Source: Photobacterium aphoticum (lineage in GTDB: Bacteria; Pseudomonadota; Gammaproteobacteria; Enterobacterales; Vibrionaceae). From it: a DNA stretch of 64,000 nt. The notes below the pieces were generated by a model, which ran no database searches, was not told where the DNA came from, and saw only the letters and a list, made by a program, of their open reading frames with translations. A program made the position numbers and the translations under genes. The stretch covers positions 1-64,000 of the forward strand of contig NZ_LDOV01000007.1 in assembly GCF_001029435.1 (NCBI RefSeq), read 5' to 3'. Shown piece by piece: positions 27,701 to 37,554 of the stretch (positions within the stretch are counted from its first letter, which is position 1; the number at the start of each line of letters is the position of its first letter).

Positions 27701-30700
27701 ACCATTACGTTGACGGCGAGCGACGGCACAAAACAAGATATCGTCATCGATATTACCGGCACTGAAGACGCGCCAGAAGTCAGCGGTTCATTCACCGGCT
27801 CAGTCTCTGAAGGTGACTTAACTGACGTGGCAACGGCAACCGGCACTATTGGTATCACGGATGTCGATAACGGCGACGATCCGGTGTTTGCGAATACCAC
27901 CGTGCAAGGCCAATACGGCTCATTTGAATTGGTCGACGGTAAGTGGACGTACACCCTGGATCAAAGCAAAGTGCAGCAGCTGGATGAAGGCGATGTGGTC
28001 AAAGACACCATCACCCTGACGGCGAGCGACGGCACAAAACAAGATATCGTCATCGATATTACCGGCACTGAAGATTCGCCTGTGGTGACCGGGTCATTCA
28101 CCGGTTCAGTCACTGAAGGTGATTTGAATGATGTGGCAACTGCAAGCGGCACCATTGCGATTTCTGACGTCGATAACGGCGACGATCCGGTTTTTGCGAA
28201 TACAACAATCCAAGGTCAATACGGCTCGCTGGAGTTAGTCGACGGCAAGTGGACCTACACGCTGGATCAAAGCAAGGTGCAGCAGTTGGATGAAGGCGAT
28301 GTAGTCAAAGACACCATTACCCTGACGGCGAGCGACGGCACAAAACAAGACATCGTGATTGACATTACCGGTACCGAAGACGCACCAGAAGTCAGCGGTT
28401 CGTTCACCGGTTTAGTGACTGAAGGCAATATCGGTGATCCCGATTCAGCAACCACAGCCGGTACGATTGGCATTTCTGACGTTGACAACGGTGATGATCC
28501 TGTGTTTGCGAACACCACGGTGCAAGGTCAATACGGCTCGCTGGAATTGGTTGATGGCAAGTGGACGTACACCTTAGATCAAAGCAAGGTGCAGCAGTTG
28601 GACGAAGGCGATGTGGTGAAAGACACCATCACGTTGACCGCGAGCGATGGCACAAAACAAGCCATTGTCATTGATATTACCGGCACCGAAGACGCGCCAG
28701 AAGTCAGCGGCTCGTTCACGGGGTCTGTCACTGAAGGCAATATTGGTGATCCAGATTCAGCCAAAACAACGGCGACGGGTACCATTTCAATTTCTGATGT
28801 CGATAACGGCGACGATCCGGTGTTTGCGAATATCACGGTGCAAGGTCAATACGGCTCGCTGGAATTAGTCGACGGCAAGTGGACCTACACCCTGGATCAA
28901 AGCAAGGTGCAGCAGCTGGACGAAGGCGATGTGGTCAAAGACACCATTACCTTGACCGCCAGCGACGGCACGCAGCAAGACATCGTGATTGATATTACCG
29001 GCACCGAAGATGCGTCTGTAGTTTCAGGTTCGTTCACTGGTGCTGTCACTGAAGGTGACTTAACTGAGGTGGCAACGGCGACAGGCACCATTGGTATCAC
29101 AGATATCGATAACGGCGACGATCCGGTGTTTGCCAACACCACCGTGCAAGGCCAATACGGCTCGCTGGAATTGGTCGACGGCAAGTGGACCTATACGCTG
29201 GATCAAAGCAAAGTCCAGCAGCTGGACGAAGGCGATATGGTGAAAGACACCATCACGTTGACGGCGAGCGATGGCACGAAGCAAGACATCGTGATTGACA
29301 TTACCGGCACCGAAGATGCACCTGTTGTGACGGGGTTGTTCACCGGTTTAGTGACTGAAGGCAATGTCGGTGACCCAGATTCAGCCAAAACAACGGCGAC
29401 AGGCACCATTGGTATCACGGATGTCGATAACGGCGACGATCCGGTGTTCGCCAACACCAAGGTGCAAGGTCAATACGGCTCGCTGGAATTAGTCGACGGC
29501 AAGTGGACGTACACCTTAGATCAAAGCAAGGTGCAGCAGTTGGATGAAGGTGATGTAGTCAAAGACACCATCACTTTGACCGCCAGCGACGGCACCAAAC
29601 AAGATATCGTGATTGATATTACGGGTACCGAAGATGCGCCAGAAGTTAGCGGTTCATTTACGGGTTCTGTGACTGAAGGCAACATCGGTGACCCAGATTC
29701 AGAAACAACAACGGCGACAGGCACGATTGCAATTTCTGATATCGATAACGGCGACGATCCGGTGTTTGCGAATACCACAATCCAAGGCCAATACGGCTCG
29801 CTAGAATTGGTCGACGGCAAGTGGACCTACACCTTAGATCAAAGCAAAGTGCAGCAGCTGGACGAAGGCGATGTGGTCAAAGACACCATCACGTTGACGG
29901 CGAGCGACGGCACAAAGCAAGACATTGTGATTGATATTACCGGCACCGAAGATGCACCTGTTGTGACGGGTTTATTCACCGGTTCAGTCACTGAAGGTGA
30001 TTTAACTGAGGTGGCAACGGCGACAGGCACGATTGGTATTTCCGATGTTGATAACGGTGATGATCCGGTGTTTGCCAACACCACAGTCCAAGGCCAATAC
30101 GGCTCACTGGAATTAGTTGACGGCAAGTGGACCTACACGCTGGATCAAAGCAAGGTGCAGCAGCTGGACGAAGGCGATGTGGTCACAGACACCATCACCC
30201 TGACGGCGAGCGACGGCACGAAGCAAAACATCGTCATTGATATTACCGGCACCGAAGATGCACCAGAAGTTAGCGGTTCATTCACGGGGTCTGTCACTGA
30301 AGGCAACATCGGTGACCCAGATTCAGAAACCACAACGGCAACCGGCACCATTGGTATCACGGATGTCGACAACGGCGACGATCCGGTGTTCGCCAACACC
30401 ACGGTACAAGGCCAATACGGCTCACTGGAATTAGTCGACGGCAAGTGGACCTATACGCTGGATCAAAGCAAGGTGCAGCAGTTGGACGAAGGTGATGTGG
30501 TGAAAGACACCATCACCCTGACAGCGAGCGACGGCACAAAGCAAGACATTGTCATTGACATTACCGGCACCGAAGATGTGCCAGAAGTCAGCGGCTCGTT
30601 CACGGGCTCTGTGACTGAAGGCAATATTGGTGATCCAGATTCAGCAACAACAACGGCAACCGGCACGATTGGTATCACGGATGTCGACAATGGCGACGAT

Positions 30701-33700
30701 CCGGTGTTCGCGAATACCACAGTACAAGGTCAATACGGCTCACTGGAATTAGTCGACGGCAAGTGGACGTACACGTTGGATCAAAGCAAAGTGCAGCAGC
30801 TGGATGAAGGCGATGTAGTCAAAGACACCATCACTTTGACCGCCAGCGACGGCACCAAACAAGATATCGTGATTGATATTACGGGTACCGAAGATGCGCC
30901 AGAAGTTAGCGGTTCATTTACGGGTTCTGTGACTGAAGGCAACATCGGTGACCCAGATTCAGAAACAACAATCGCGACAGGCACGATTGCAATTTCTGAT
31001 ATCGACAACGGCGACGATCCGGTGTTCGCGAATACCACCGTACAAGGTCAATACGGCTCACTGGAATTAGTCGACGGTAAGTGGACTTACACCTTAGATC
31101 AGAGCAAAGTGCAGCAGCTGGACGAAGGCGATGTGGTCAAAGACACCATCACCTTGACCGCCAGCGACGGTACAAAACAAGACATCGTCATCGACATTAC
31201 CGGTACCGAAGATGCACCAGAAGTCAGCGGTTCATTTACGGGTTCTGTGATTGAAGGCAACATCGGTGACACAGAGATCGCGACGGGTACCATTTCAATT
31301 TCTGATGTCGATAACGGCGACGATCCGGTCTTCACCAACACCACAATCCAAGGCCAATACGGCTCACTGGAATTAGTCGATGGCAAGTGGACCTACACAT
31401 TAGATCAAAGCAAAGTGCAGCAGCTGGACGAAGGCGATGTGGTGAAAGACACCATTACCCTGACGGCGAGCGATGGCACAAAGCAAAACATCGTGATTGA
31501 TATTACAGGTACGGAAGACGCGCCAGAAGTCAGCGGCTCGTTCACCGGTGCGGTGACCGAAGGTGATCTAGGCCATATCGCCACAGCAACTGGCACCATT
31601 AGTATCACGGATGTCGACAACGGCGACGATCCGGTGTTTGCTAACATCACGGTGCAAGGCCAATACGGCTCGCTGGAATTGGTCGACGGTAAGTGGACTT
31701 ATACCTTAGATCAAAGCAAGGTGCAGCACCTTAACGAAGGGGAAGCCCTGAAGGAAACCATCATGCTGACAGCGAGTGATGGCACCACGCAGGATATCGT
31801 GATTGATATTGCGGGCAGTGCAGATGCGCCTGAATTTATCAGTGGTAACAATGATCAGCATGGTTTGGATGCCAATGGCCAGGCGGATGCTGACAGCTAC
31901 CAGTTCAGCGTAGAGAAAGGCGCGGACGGTGTGGTCGGTAAAGTCAGCGCGTTCGATGTGGATCAAAATAACCCTGTGACGTATCACCTGACATCGCACA
32001 CCGATCTGTTTGAAATCAACAGTCTTACCGGCGAAATCCGAGTCAAAGACGGCGTGGTGCTGGATGAGCACAAACTGGGCGACTACATCCTGAACGTTGA
32101 AGCGCATGATCCGTTTGGCGGCAAAGATACCGCGCAGGTGGAAGTGTCCGTCAATGGCCTGAATGATGCCTATGCGGAGCTGAATGAATTCCAGTTGGGC
32201 AGCGAACATGGGGCGCATATTGAAGGGAGTTTGGAGGGCAATGCTGGGCCGGGTGCCGGAGAAGCCTACCAATTCAGTGCGGACCAAAATCTGGAAGGCT
32301 TCACCAGTGGTGGTCAGCCTGTCACGTTTGAAGTGAGTGCTGATAACGGGACGTTGATCGGTTATATCGGAAGCGGTGCTGATCGCGTTACCGTATTGGA
32401 AGCAACCATCGATAGCCAAACGGGCCACTACACTGTGGACTTGCATGCACCGTTGGATCATAGCGGCCAAGGCGAAGATAAGCTGGATCTGACCGTGAAT
32501 GTGGAAGTGCAGATGGGCGATCACGTCGAAAATGCCCATTTACAGTTGGGTGTGGTCGACTCCGTGCCAGATGCCGGTGGCGCACACCATGAAATCAATG
32601 ATGTGGAGCCGCAGAACAACACGGTCGTGATAGCACTGGATGCGTCTGGCTCGATGAAAGATATTGTGTTAGATGCCGACGGACATCCAATTAGCCGTTG
32701 GGATTTGGCGAAAGACTCGATCAAAACCATGTTCGAAAAATATGACGAACTGGGCGAGGTGAAATTCAAAATCGCTATGCACGGTGGTTACCCGCAAGGG
32801 ATGGTGTCGGGCTGGATCACCTCGGTGGAAGACATTGATGCCTTTTTCGCAAAGGTGGAGCCATCAGGCTGGACGCCATACAGTGAAGCGGTGGATGAAG
32901 TGAATCAAATTCTGTCAGACCCGGATAGTCAGGCACAGTTTGAGAGCAGTGATACTCAACTGTATTTCATTTCGGATGGTAAACCGTCGGACTTCAATAA
33001 TTGGACCGATCAGAATGACCCGTTCTATATCGATGCGCGTAAGAGCTTGATGAAGTGGTCATCCGCCGATGATTTTGGCAGTGAGCAGCGTTATCAGGAT
33101 CTGTTGGATGGTGTGGTTAAGCCGACGGCCGCCGAAGAGCGCATTATCTTGAACAATGCGATGGAAAGTAGCATTGCCAGCAGTGGTCAGGATGTCGATA
33201 ACATCTGGGCGGTGGGCATTGGTAACAATGCCTCATTGGAACACCTGGAGTCGGTGGCGACTGACAAAGGGTCGGCCATTGTGGTGGTGGATGATTCCCA
33301 GATTGAAGATCTGTTGGGTCAGACAGTATCCGGTCAGGTGCAAGGTAGTTTGATGAATGGTCAAGGCGGCGATGCACAATGGATTGAGTCGGTGACGGTG
33401 GATGGTTGTCGTTATGAGTATGACCGAGCCACAGGCACAGTGATGAAAATCGATGAAAAGGGTGTCGAGAGTAAGTTGTCCGATCACGCTCTGGCACAAA
33501 TCGATACAGTACATGGTCAGTTGACGATTAATTTTGAAAATGGCCATTACAATTACACCACGTCTGATGTTTCTGGCATGAAGCAGGAAAACATCGGTGT
33601 GACCATCGTGGACGGTGATGGCGACAAGGTGGATAGCAGCATCACAATTGACATCGTGGATCGTTCAACGTCCGCCGATGTAACCAGTGAGACTGCCGAG

Positions 33701-34270
33701 ACGCAAGAAAATGGGAGCAGTGTACACATTGCGCCTGCTGAGAGTCTCAATGACGAAGACGCTGACGTATCGGAAGCGCATGCGGAATCTGACCCACAAG
33801 AAGCATTCAGTGTAGAGAGCCATCAGACAGAAGACACCGTGCTGGATAGCCATGTGGTGATGGGAACGGATGGCGATGATCTGTTAAGTGCAGGGATTGG
33901 CTACGACATTCTGACCGGTGGTGAAGGCAGTGATACCTTCATTTGGCATGCTTCCGATCTGAATGTAACGGAGCAGCCGGACGTGGTCACCGATTTTATC
34001 TTGGATGTGGATACGTTAGATTTGAGCGATCTCCTGCCAGACAGTGAAAATGCCGATAATAGCCCTGACATGGAGGCGTTGCTTGGTCACTTGGCGGCTG
34101 AGTTTAATGAGGCCGGTAACGTGGACTTAACCGTGACAACGGAGTCTGGCGCAGAGCAACACATTGAACTGGCTAATATTGATGCTTCAGGATTGGGACT
34201 GGAGAGTGGCGCGGCGTCTAATGACATTGTGAACCAACTGTTCCAGCACAATGCGTTTAAAGTGGATTAA
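24722..34270 (+). CDS. Giant LapA-type RTX adhesin with retention module, 19 VCBS-like repeats and VWA domain
   Basis: This 3182-residue surface adhesin should be secreted by the adjacent type I system. Order of parts: N-terminal retention module (about 1-190) with the LapG target TAAG at 137-140 after an AGQDPT motif; a cadherin/VCBS-like domain (about 195-292); a divergent VCBS unit (293-400); 19 near-identical repeats of 102-106 residues (401-2364). Next come a cadherin-like domain (about 2380-2480), a further beta domain (about 2480-2620) and a VWA domain (about 2630-2865) with MIDAS DASGS at 2640-2644. The C-terminus has two RTX motifs (GTDGDDLLS at 3048, GGEGSDTF at 3066) and a type I secretion signal. 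An alternative start, ATG 24767, would drop 15 residues. The role is presumably attachment and biofilm. Confidence 0.93.
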   Translation: MEGQALGNAKWWSDMVSSNNSKVIDVSVKDGVVFVIKENGEVKAVKSDYQMQPEDLILSNAETDFSLLQNGVPYTVNSSCPTCVAVNEKEPKVVALDNNVTFSEHNSADALFDEEDVAAIHEAILAGQDPTVILAATAAGVENNGAASQGFVVVDYNNDSLLASAGYDTTNTLDHSLLAVDLRAASSEPFTANLNRDPDAKPAFESVVEGGHTVHGHLSASDPDGDKLTYSLVESTPPAGLTFNADGSYQFDPSHAAYDSLKEGETLELTIPFQVSDGRGGSTTETLTITIEGTNDGAVIRPHQPGSDTGSVQEDATLTAGGKLDITDVDHGEAVFQPQTDIQDGQWGTFSIDAKGNWTYTLNNDHPDVQALDVDSDPVVRTITVTSADGTTHDIVITITGTEDAPEVSGSFTGSVTEGDLGHIATATGTIGISDVDNGDDPVFTNTTVQGQYGSLELVDGKWTYTLDQSKVQQLDEGDVVKDTITLTASDGTKQDIVIDIIGTEDAPEVSGSFTGSVTEGDLGHIATATGTIGITDIDNGDDPVFANTTMQGQYGSLELVDGKWTYTLDQSKVQQLDEGDVVKDTITLTASDGTKQDIVIDITGTEDAPEVSGSFTGSVTEGDLTEVATTSGTIGISDVDNGDDPVFTNITVQGQYGSLELVDGKWAYTLDQSKVQQLDEGDVVKDTITLTASDGTKQDIVIDITGTEDAPVVSGSFTGSVTEGDLTEVATTSGTIGISDVDNGDDPVFANTTVQGQYGSLELVDGKWTYTLDQSKVQQLDEGDVVKDTITLTASDGTKQDIVIDITGTEDAPEVSGLFTGSVTEGNIGEVEIATGIIGITDVDNGDDPVFANTTVQGQYGSLELVDGKWTYTLDQSKVQQLDEGDVVKDTITLTASDGTKQDIVIDITGTEDASVVSGSFTGSVTEGDLTDVATTSGTIAISDVDNGDDPVFANTTIQGQYGSLELVDGKWTYTLDQSKVQQLDEGDVVKDTITLTASDGTKQDIVIDITGTEDAPEVSGSFTGSVSEGDLTDVATATGTIGITDVDNGDDPVFANTTVQGQYGSFELVDGKWTYTLDQSKVQQLDEGDVVKDTITLTASDGTKQDIVIDITGTEDSPVVTGSFTGSVTEGDLNDVATASGTIAISDVDNGDDPVFANTTIQGQYGSLELVDGKWTYTLDQSKVQQLDEGDVVKDTITLTASDGTKQDIVIDITGTEDAPEVSGSFTGLVTEGNIGDPDSATTAGTIGISDVDNGDDPVFANTTVQGQYGSLELVDGKWTYTLDQSKVQQLDEGDVVKDTITLTASDGTKQAIVIDITGTEDAPEVSGSFTGSVTEGNIGDPDSAKTTATGTISISDVDNGDDPVFANITVQGQYGSLELVDGKWTYTLDQSKVQQLDEGDVVKDTITLTASDGTQQDIVIDITGTEDASVVSGSFTGAVTEGDLTEVATATGTIGITDIDNGDDPVFANTTVQGQYGSLELVDGKWTYTLDQSKVQQLDEGDMVKDTITLTASDGTKQDIVIDITGTEDAPVVTGLFTGLVTEGNVGDPDSAKTTATGTIGITDVDNGDDPVFANTKVQGQYGSLELVDGKWTYTLDQSKVQQLDEGDVVKDTITLTASDGTKQDIVIDITGTEDAPEVSGSFTGSVTEGNIGDPDSETTTATGTIAISDIDNGDDPVFANTTIQGQYGSLELVDGKWTYTLDQSKVQQLDEGDVVKDTITLTASDGTKQDIVIDITGTEDAPVVTGLFTGSVTEGDLTEVATATGTIGISDVDNGDDPVFANTTVQGQYGSLELVDGKWTYTLDQSKVQQLDEGDVVTDTITLTASDGTKQNIVIDITGTEDAPEVSGSFTGSVTEGNIGDPDSETTTATGTIGITDVDNGDDPVFANTTVQGQYGSLELVDGKWTYTLDQSKVQQLDEGDVVKDTITLTASDGTKQDIVIDITGTEDVPEVSGSFTGSVTEGNIGDPDSATTTATGTIGITDVDNGDDPVFANTTVQGQYGSLELVDGKWTYTLDQSKVQQLDEGDVVKDTITLTASDGTKQDIVIDITGTEDAPEVSGSFTGSVTEGNIGDPDSETTIATGTIAISDIDNGDDPVFANTTVQGQYGSLELVDGKWTYTLDQSKVQQLDEGDVVKDTITLTASDGTKQDIVIDITGTEDAPEVSGSFTGSVIEGNIGDTEIATGTISISDVDNGDDPVFTNTTIQGQYGSLELVDGKWTYTLDQSKVQQLDEGDVVKDTITLTASDGTKQNIVIDITGTEDAPEVSGSFTGAVTEGDLGHIATATGTISITDVDNGDDPVFANITVQGQYGSLELVDGKWTYTLDQSKVQHLNEGEALKETIMLTASDGTTQDIVIDIAGSADAPEFISGNNDQHGLDANGQADADSYQFSVEKGADGVVGKVSAFDVDQNNPVTYHLTSHTDLFEINSLTGEIRVKDGVVLDEHKLGDYILNVEAHDPFGGKDTAQVEVSVNGLNDAYAELNEFQLGSEHGAHIEGSLEGNAGPGAGEAYQFSADQNLEGFTSGGQPVTFEVSADNGTLIGYIGSGADRVTVLEATIDSQTGHYTVDLHAPLDHSGQGEDKLDLTVNVEVQMGDHVENAHLQLGVVDSVPDAGGAHHEINDVEPQNNTVVIALDASGSMKDIVLDADGHPISRWDLAKDSIKTMFEKYDELGEVKFKIAMHGGYPQGMVSGWITSVEDIDAFFAKVEPSGWTPYSEAVDEVNQILSDPDSQAQFESSDTQLYFISDGKPSDFNNWTDQNDPFYIDARKSLMKWSSADDFGSEQRYQDLLDGVVKPTAAEERIILNNAMESSIASSGQDVDNIWAVGIGNNASLEHLESVATDKGSAIVVVDDSQIEDLLGQTVSGQVQGSLMNGQGGDAQWIESVTVDGCRYEYDRATGTVMKIDEKGVESKLSDHALAQIDTVHGQLTINFENGHYNYTTSDVSGMKQENIGVTIVDGDGDKVDSSITIDIVDRSTSADVTSETAETQENGSSVHIAPAESLNDEDADVSEAHAESDPQEAFSVESHQTEDTVLDSHVVMGTDGDDLLSAGIGYDILTGGEGSDTFIWHASDLNVTEQPDVVTDFILDVDTLDLSDLLPDSENADNSPDMEALLGHLAAEFNEAGNVDLTVTTESGAEQHIELANIDASGLGLESGAASNDIVNQLFQHNAFKVD
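25922..31813 (+). repeat. 19 tandem repeats of 306-318 bp inside the adhesin gene
   Basis: Units start at each GTED motif. Twelve units are 306 bp (102 residues), one is 312 bp and six are 318 bp. The lengths sum exactly to the array. The length classes differ only in a short loop after TEG: GDLTEVAT and GDLGHIAT types are short, while GNIGDPDS types add two to four residues. The remainder of each unit (QGQYGSLELVDGKWTYTLDQ and beyond) is almost invariant, so the array is homogenised. Confidence 0.95.
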
Positions 34271-34294
34271 TTGCTTTATCGCATCAGCCTAAGA

Positions 34295-34329
34295 TAAAAA
34301 AAACAGCAACTTCGGTTGCTGTTTTTTTT
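34295..34329. terminator. Bidirectional terminator between the adhesin gene and xseA
   Basis: A 9-bp stem (34302-34310 with 34315-34323) closes a TTCG loop, with an A run before it and a T run after it. It serves the adhesin gene rightward and xseA leftward. Confidence 0.92.
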
Positions 34330-34406
34330 ATGTGTTCTATTTGTACTGGTACAAGAACAGGTTCGGGTTTGCGAAATATGTGCAGGCTGACACCAGGTCG
34401 AGAACT

Positions 34407-35756
34407 TTACTCGGTCACGATAGACTGGATCTGGCCATCAGCCAGACAGGTATTGATCACATCACCGGCTTTCACTTGATCCGGATGGCGGATCACCTTG
34501 CCTTTTTGATCGCGGGTGATGGAGTAACCACGTCCCAGTGTCGCCAGGGGACTCACTGCCTCGAGCTTTTCTGCTGCCATGGCCAGTTTGTGCTGGGTAC
34601 GCAGCAAATGACGATCCATGGCATCCAACAGTTGTTGTTTGCGTTGGGCCAGCTGATTCTGCTGGGTTTGAATCGTCTTGGCCGGCGAGTGCAGTGCCAG
34701 TTTGTATTGCTGGCGTTCCAGATGTTGCTGGTAACGCTGCAAGCGGCGTTGCATCGCTTGTGTTAAGCGGGCATCCAGTTCATCCAACTGCTGCTGTTGC
34801 TGGTTTAAGCGCACTTGCGGGTGCTGCTTGTCCAAGCGGTGTTGCAGTTGCACCGTGGTGGCATGACGTTGCGCAAGGTAGTGACGCATAGCATGGCGAA
34901 GTTGTTGTTTTCGCTGACTAATCGCTTGCGTTTGGTGTGTCATGTCGCGGCTGATCAACTCAGCGGCAGCAGATGGCGTTGGAGCACGAATATCCGCCAC
35001 AAAATCGGCGATGGTCACGTCCACTTCATGGCCGACGGCACTCACAATCGGGATCTGACTGGCCGCAATGGTGCGCGCCACAATCTCTTCGTTAAAGGCC
35101 CACAAATCTTCCAGTGAGCCGCCGCCGCGTCCCACAATCAGCACGTCACATTCCTGACGGGCGTTGGCTCGGCCAATGGCTTGGGCAATGGAAATGGCGG
35201 CACCGTCACCTTGTACCATCGTTGGATAAATCACCACAGGCAGGCCGGGATCTCGGCGTTTCAGGACGTTCAGAATATCGTGCAGGGCTGCACCGGTTTT
35301 GGAGGTCACAATGCCGACGCGCTGAGGCTGCTCCGGCAAAGGTTGCTTCAGTGATTGGGCAAATAAGCCTTCAGCCGCCAAAGACAATTTGAGCTGTTCA
35401 AACTGCTGTTGCAGGCGGCCATCGCCTTCAGGCTGCATGCTTTCGATGATCAACTGGTAATCACCGCGCGGCTCATACAATGACAAACGGGCTTTCACCA
35501 ACACCTGATTACCGTTCGCCGGGCGGAACGTCACATGACGGTTACTGCCTTTGAACATCGCGCACTTTACTTGGGCGCGGGAATCTTTCAGGGTGAAATA
35601 CCAATGCCCGGAAACCGGCATCGACAGGTTAGACAATTCACCGACCAGCCAGACCACCCCCATTTCATTTTCGAGGATCAGCCGCACCTGTGCGTTCAGG
35701 CTAGAGACGGTATAGATACGATCGTTGGATTGGGTCTGTTGAGCGAATAGCGTCAC
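34407..35756 (-). CDS. xseA: Exodeoxyribonuclease VII large subunit
   Basis: XseA is the catalytic subunit of exonuclease VII, which degrades single-stranded DNA. The 449-residue protein has an N-terminal OB-fold (about 12-110), a catalytic domain with [30 protein letters not shown] and [17 protein letters not shown] motifs, and a long Gln-rich coiled coil (about 265-390). It is divergent from guaB, as in E. coli. The xseB partner is not in the window. Confidence 0.95.
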   Translation of the reverse strand: MTLFAQQTQSNDRIYTVSSLNAQVRLILENEMGVVWLVGELSNLSMPVSGHWYFTLKDSRAQVKCAMFKGSNRHVTFRPANGNQVLVKARLSLYEPRGDYQLIIESMQPEGDGRLQQQFEQLKLSLAAEGLFAQSLKQPLPEQPQRVGIVTSKTGAALHDILNVLKRRDPGLPVVIYPTMVQGDGAAISIAQAIGRANARQECDVLIVGRGGGSLEDLWAFNEEIVARTIAASQIPIVSAVGHEVDVTIADFVADIRAPTPSAAAELISRDMTHQTQAISQRKQQLRHAMRHYLAQRHATTVQLQHRLDKQHPQVRLNQQQQQLDELDARLTQAMQRRLQRYQQHLERQQYKLALHSPAKTIQTQQNQLAQRKQQLLDAMDRHLLRTQHKLAMAAEKLEAVSPLATLGRGYSITRDQKGKVIRHPDQVKAGDVINTCLADGQIQSIVTE

Positions 35757-35944
35757 GAGACTAGGTACCTGTTTTGAAAGGCGAAGGTGTGCGATTTAGC
35801 AGCAGTAGGGAAGGAATGTCGCCATACCAAGGCAGTTTTTGGACAGATCTTGGTCATAATGCGCTGACCGCAGCACCGGAAACTTAACCGAAATATACTA
35901 CACATCAAGCAAAATTTGTCAATTAAAAAAATTAAAAAAATGCT

Positions 35945-35972
35945 AGCCAATCGATTGCTCCCTACGTATAAT
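35945..35972 (+). promoter_or_regulatory. guaB promoter with PurR-like operator
   Basis: A perfect TATAAT (35967-35972) lies 54 bases before guaB. Just upstream, 35945-35960 contains the 10-bp palindrome CAATCGATTG. It matches 9 of 11 fixed positions of the PurR box ANGCAANCGNTTNCNT by my count. An A-rich tract precedes it. No good -35 hexamer was found. Confidence 0.5.
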
Positions 35973-36026
35973 TCTTTCGCAATATTTTATCCTTCTTTAA
36001 ACCTTTACTTGGTGTGAGATATTGCA

Positions 36027-37490
36027 ATGTTACGAATCAAACAAGAAGCTTTGACTTTCGATGATGTCCTACTGGTTCCTGCCCACTCAACTGTACTGCC
36101 TAACACTGCCGATCTGCGCACCCGCCTGACGAAAGACATTTCGCTAAACATCTCTATGGTGTCAGCGTCAATGGATACTGTTACTGAAGGCCGTTTGGCT
36201 ATCGCCCTTGCTCAAGAAGGCGGTATTGGTTTCATTCACAAAAACATGTCTATCGAGCAGCAAGCTAACGAAGTACGCATGGTGAAAAAATTTGAAGCCG
36301 GTGTGGTTTCTGAGCCTGTGACCGTTAAGCCTTACAACACGATTGAAGACGTGAAGCGCCTAACACTGGAAAACGGCTTTGCCGGTTACCCTGTTGTGTC
36401 TGACAACAACGAGCTTGTGGGTATCATCACTGGCCGTGACGTGCGCTTTGTGACTGATCTTTCAATGAAAGTTGAAGAAGTGATGACGCCAAAAGACAAA
36501 CTGGCTTCAGCGAAAGAAGGCGCATCACGTGAAGAAGTTGAAGCGATCATGCAAGAGCACCGTGTTGAGAAAGTGCTGCTTGTAAACGACGACTTCCAAC
36601 TACGCGGCATGATCACCGCAAAAGACTTCCAAAAAGCAGAACGCAAACCAAACGCATGTAAAGATGATCGTGGTCGTCTACGTGTAGGTGCAGCGGTTGG
36701 CGCAGGTGCCGGTAACGAAGAACGCGTTGCGGCACTGGTTGAAGCGGGCGTTGACGTACTGCTTATCGACTCTTCTCACGGTCACTCTGAAGGTGTCCTA
36801 CAGCGTATTCGCGAAACACGCGCAGCATTCCCTAATCTTCCTATCGTTGGCGGTAACGTGGCAACCGCAGAAGGTGCGCGTGCACTGATTGAAGCGGGCG
36901 TAAGTGCGGTGAAAGTGGGTATCGGCCCGGGTTCAATCTGTACCACACGTATCGTTACCGGTGTAGGTGTTCCTCAGGTAACAGCGATTGCAGAAGCCGC
37001 AGCGGTTGCGAACGCTTACGACATTCCTGTTATTGCTGATGGCGGTATCCGTTTCTCTGGCGACATGTGTAAAGCCATTGCAGCAGGTGCATCGTGTGTG
37101 ATGGTTGGCTCTATGTTCGCTGGTACGGAAGAAGCACCGGGTGAAGTAGAACTGTACCAAGGTCGTGCGTACAAATCTTACCGTGGCATGGGCTCACTGG
37201 GCGCAATGTCTAAAGGTTCTTCTGACCGTTACTTCCAGACTGACAATGCGGCAGACAAACTGGTACCAGAAGGTATCGAAGGCCGCGTAGCATACAAAGG
37301 TCACCTGAAAGAAATCATTCACCAGCAAATGGGCGGCCTACGTTCAAGCATGGGTCTGACCGGTTCTGCCACCATCAATGATCTACGTACGAAAGCGGAA
37401 TTTGTGCGCATTACCGGTGCCGGTATGAGCGAGTCACACGTACACGATGTGACAATCACAAAAGAAGCGCCAAACTACCGTTTGGGTTAA
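36027..37490 (+). CDS. guaB: Inosine-5'-monophosphate dehydrogenase
   Basis: GuaB oxidises IMP to XMP, the committed step to GMP. The 487-residue protein has the (beta/alpha)8 barrel with the catalytic C305 in GPGSICTTR, the same number as in E. coli. A tandem CBS insert spans about 93-205. Codon use looks like that of a highly expressed gene. guaA follows after 117 bases with its own candidate operator. Confidence 0.97.
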   Translation: MLRIKQEALTFDDVLLVPAHSTVLPNTADLRTRLTKDISLNISMVSASMDTVTEGRLAIALAQEGGIGFIHKNMSIEQQANEVRMVKKFEAGVVSEPVTVKPYNTIEDVKRLTLENGFAGYPVVSDNNELVGIITGRDVRFVTDLSMKVEEVMTPKDKLASAKEGASREEVEAIMQEHRVEKVLLVNDDFQLRGMITAKDFQKAERKPNACKDDRGRLRVGAAVGAGAGNEERVAALVEAGVDVLLIDSSHGHSEGVLQRIRETRAAFPNLPIVGGNVATAEGARALIEAGVSAVKVGIGPGSICTTRIVTGVGVPQVTAIAEAAAVANAYDIPVIADGGIRFSGDMCKAIAAGASCVMVGSMFAGTEEAPGEVELYQGRAYKSYRGMGSLGAMSKGSSDRYFQTDNAADKLVPEGIEGRVAYKGHLKEIIHQQMGGLRSSMGLTGSATINDLRTKAEFVRITGAGMSESHVHDVTITKEAPNYRLG

Positions 37491-37515
37491 TTTTCGACAG
37501 TCGCCACCTGGACTG

Positions 37516-37553
37516 ACGAAAACGTTTGCCTAACCGGAAAACTTGTATAAGAT
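37516..37553 (+). promoter_or_regulatory. PurR box and promoter candidate upstream of guaA
   Basis: The 16 bases at 37516-37531 match the PurR box with 10 of 11 fixed positions, core AAAACGTTTGC. The right edge doubles as a -35 (TTGCCT, 37526-37531), followed 16 bases later by TAAGAT (37548-37553). Repression by PurR would block this promoter directly. Confidence 0.65.
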
Positions 37554-37554
37554 C

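Noticed and set aside
25798..31650. Long series of about 81-99-residue leftward frames inside the adhesin gene
   Set aside because: They recur with the 306-318-bp repeat period and are mirror frames of the repeated coding strand, not separate genes.
25922..31813. CRISPR-like array
   Set aside because: Repeats are long, contiguous and in frame within one coding sequence, without spacers.
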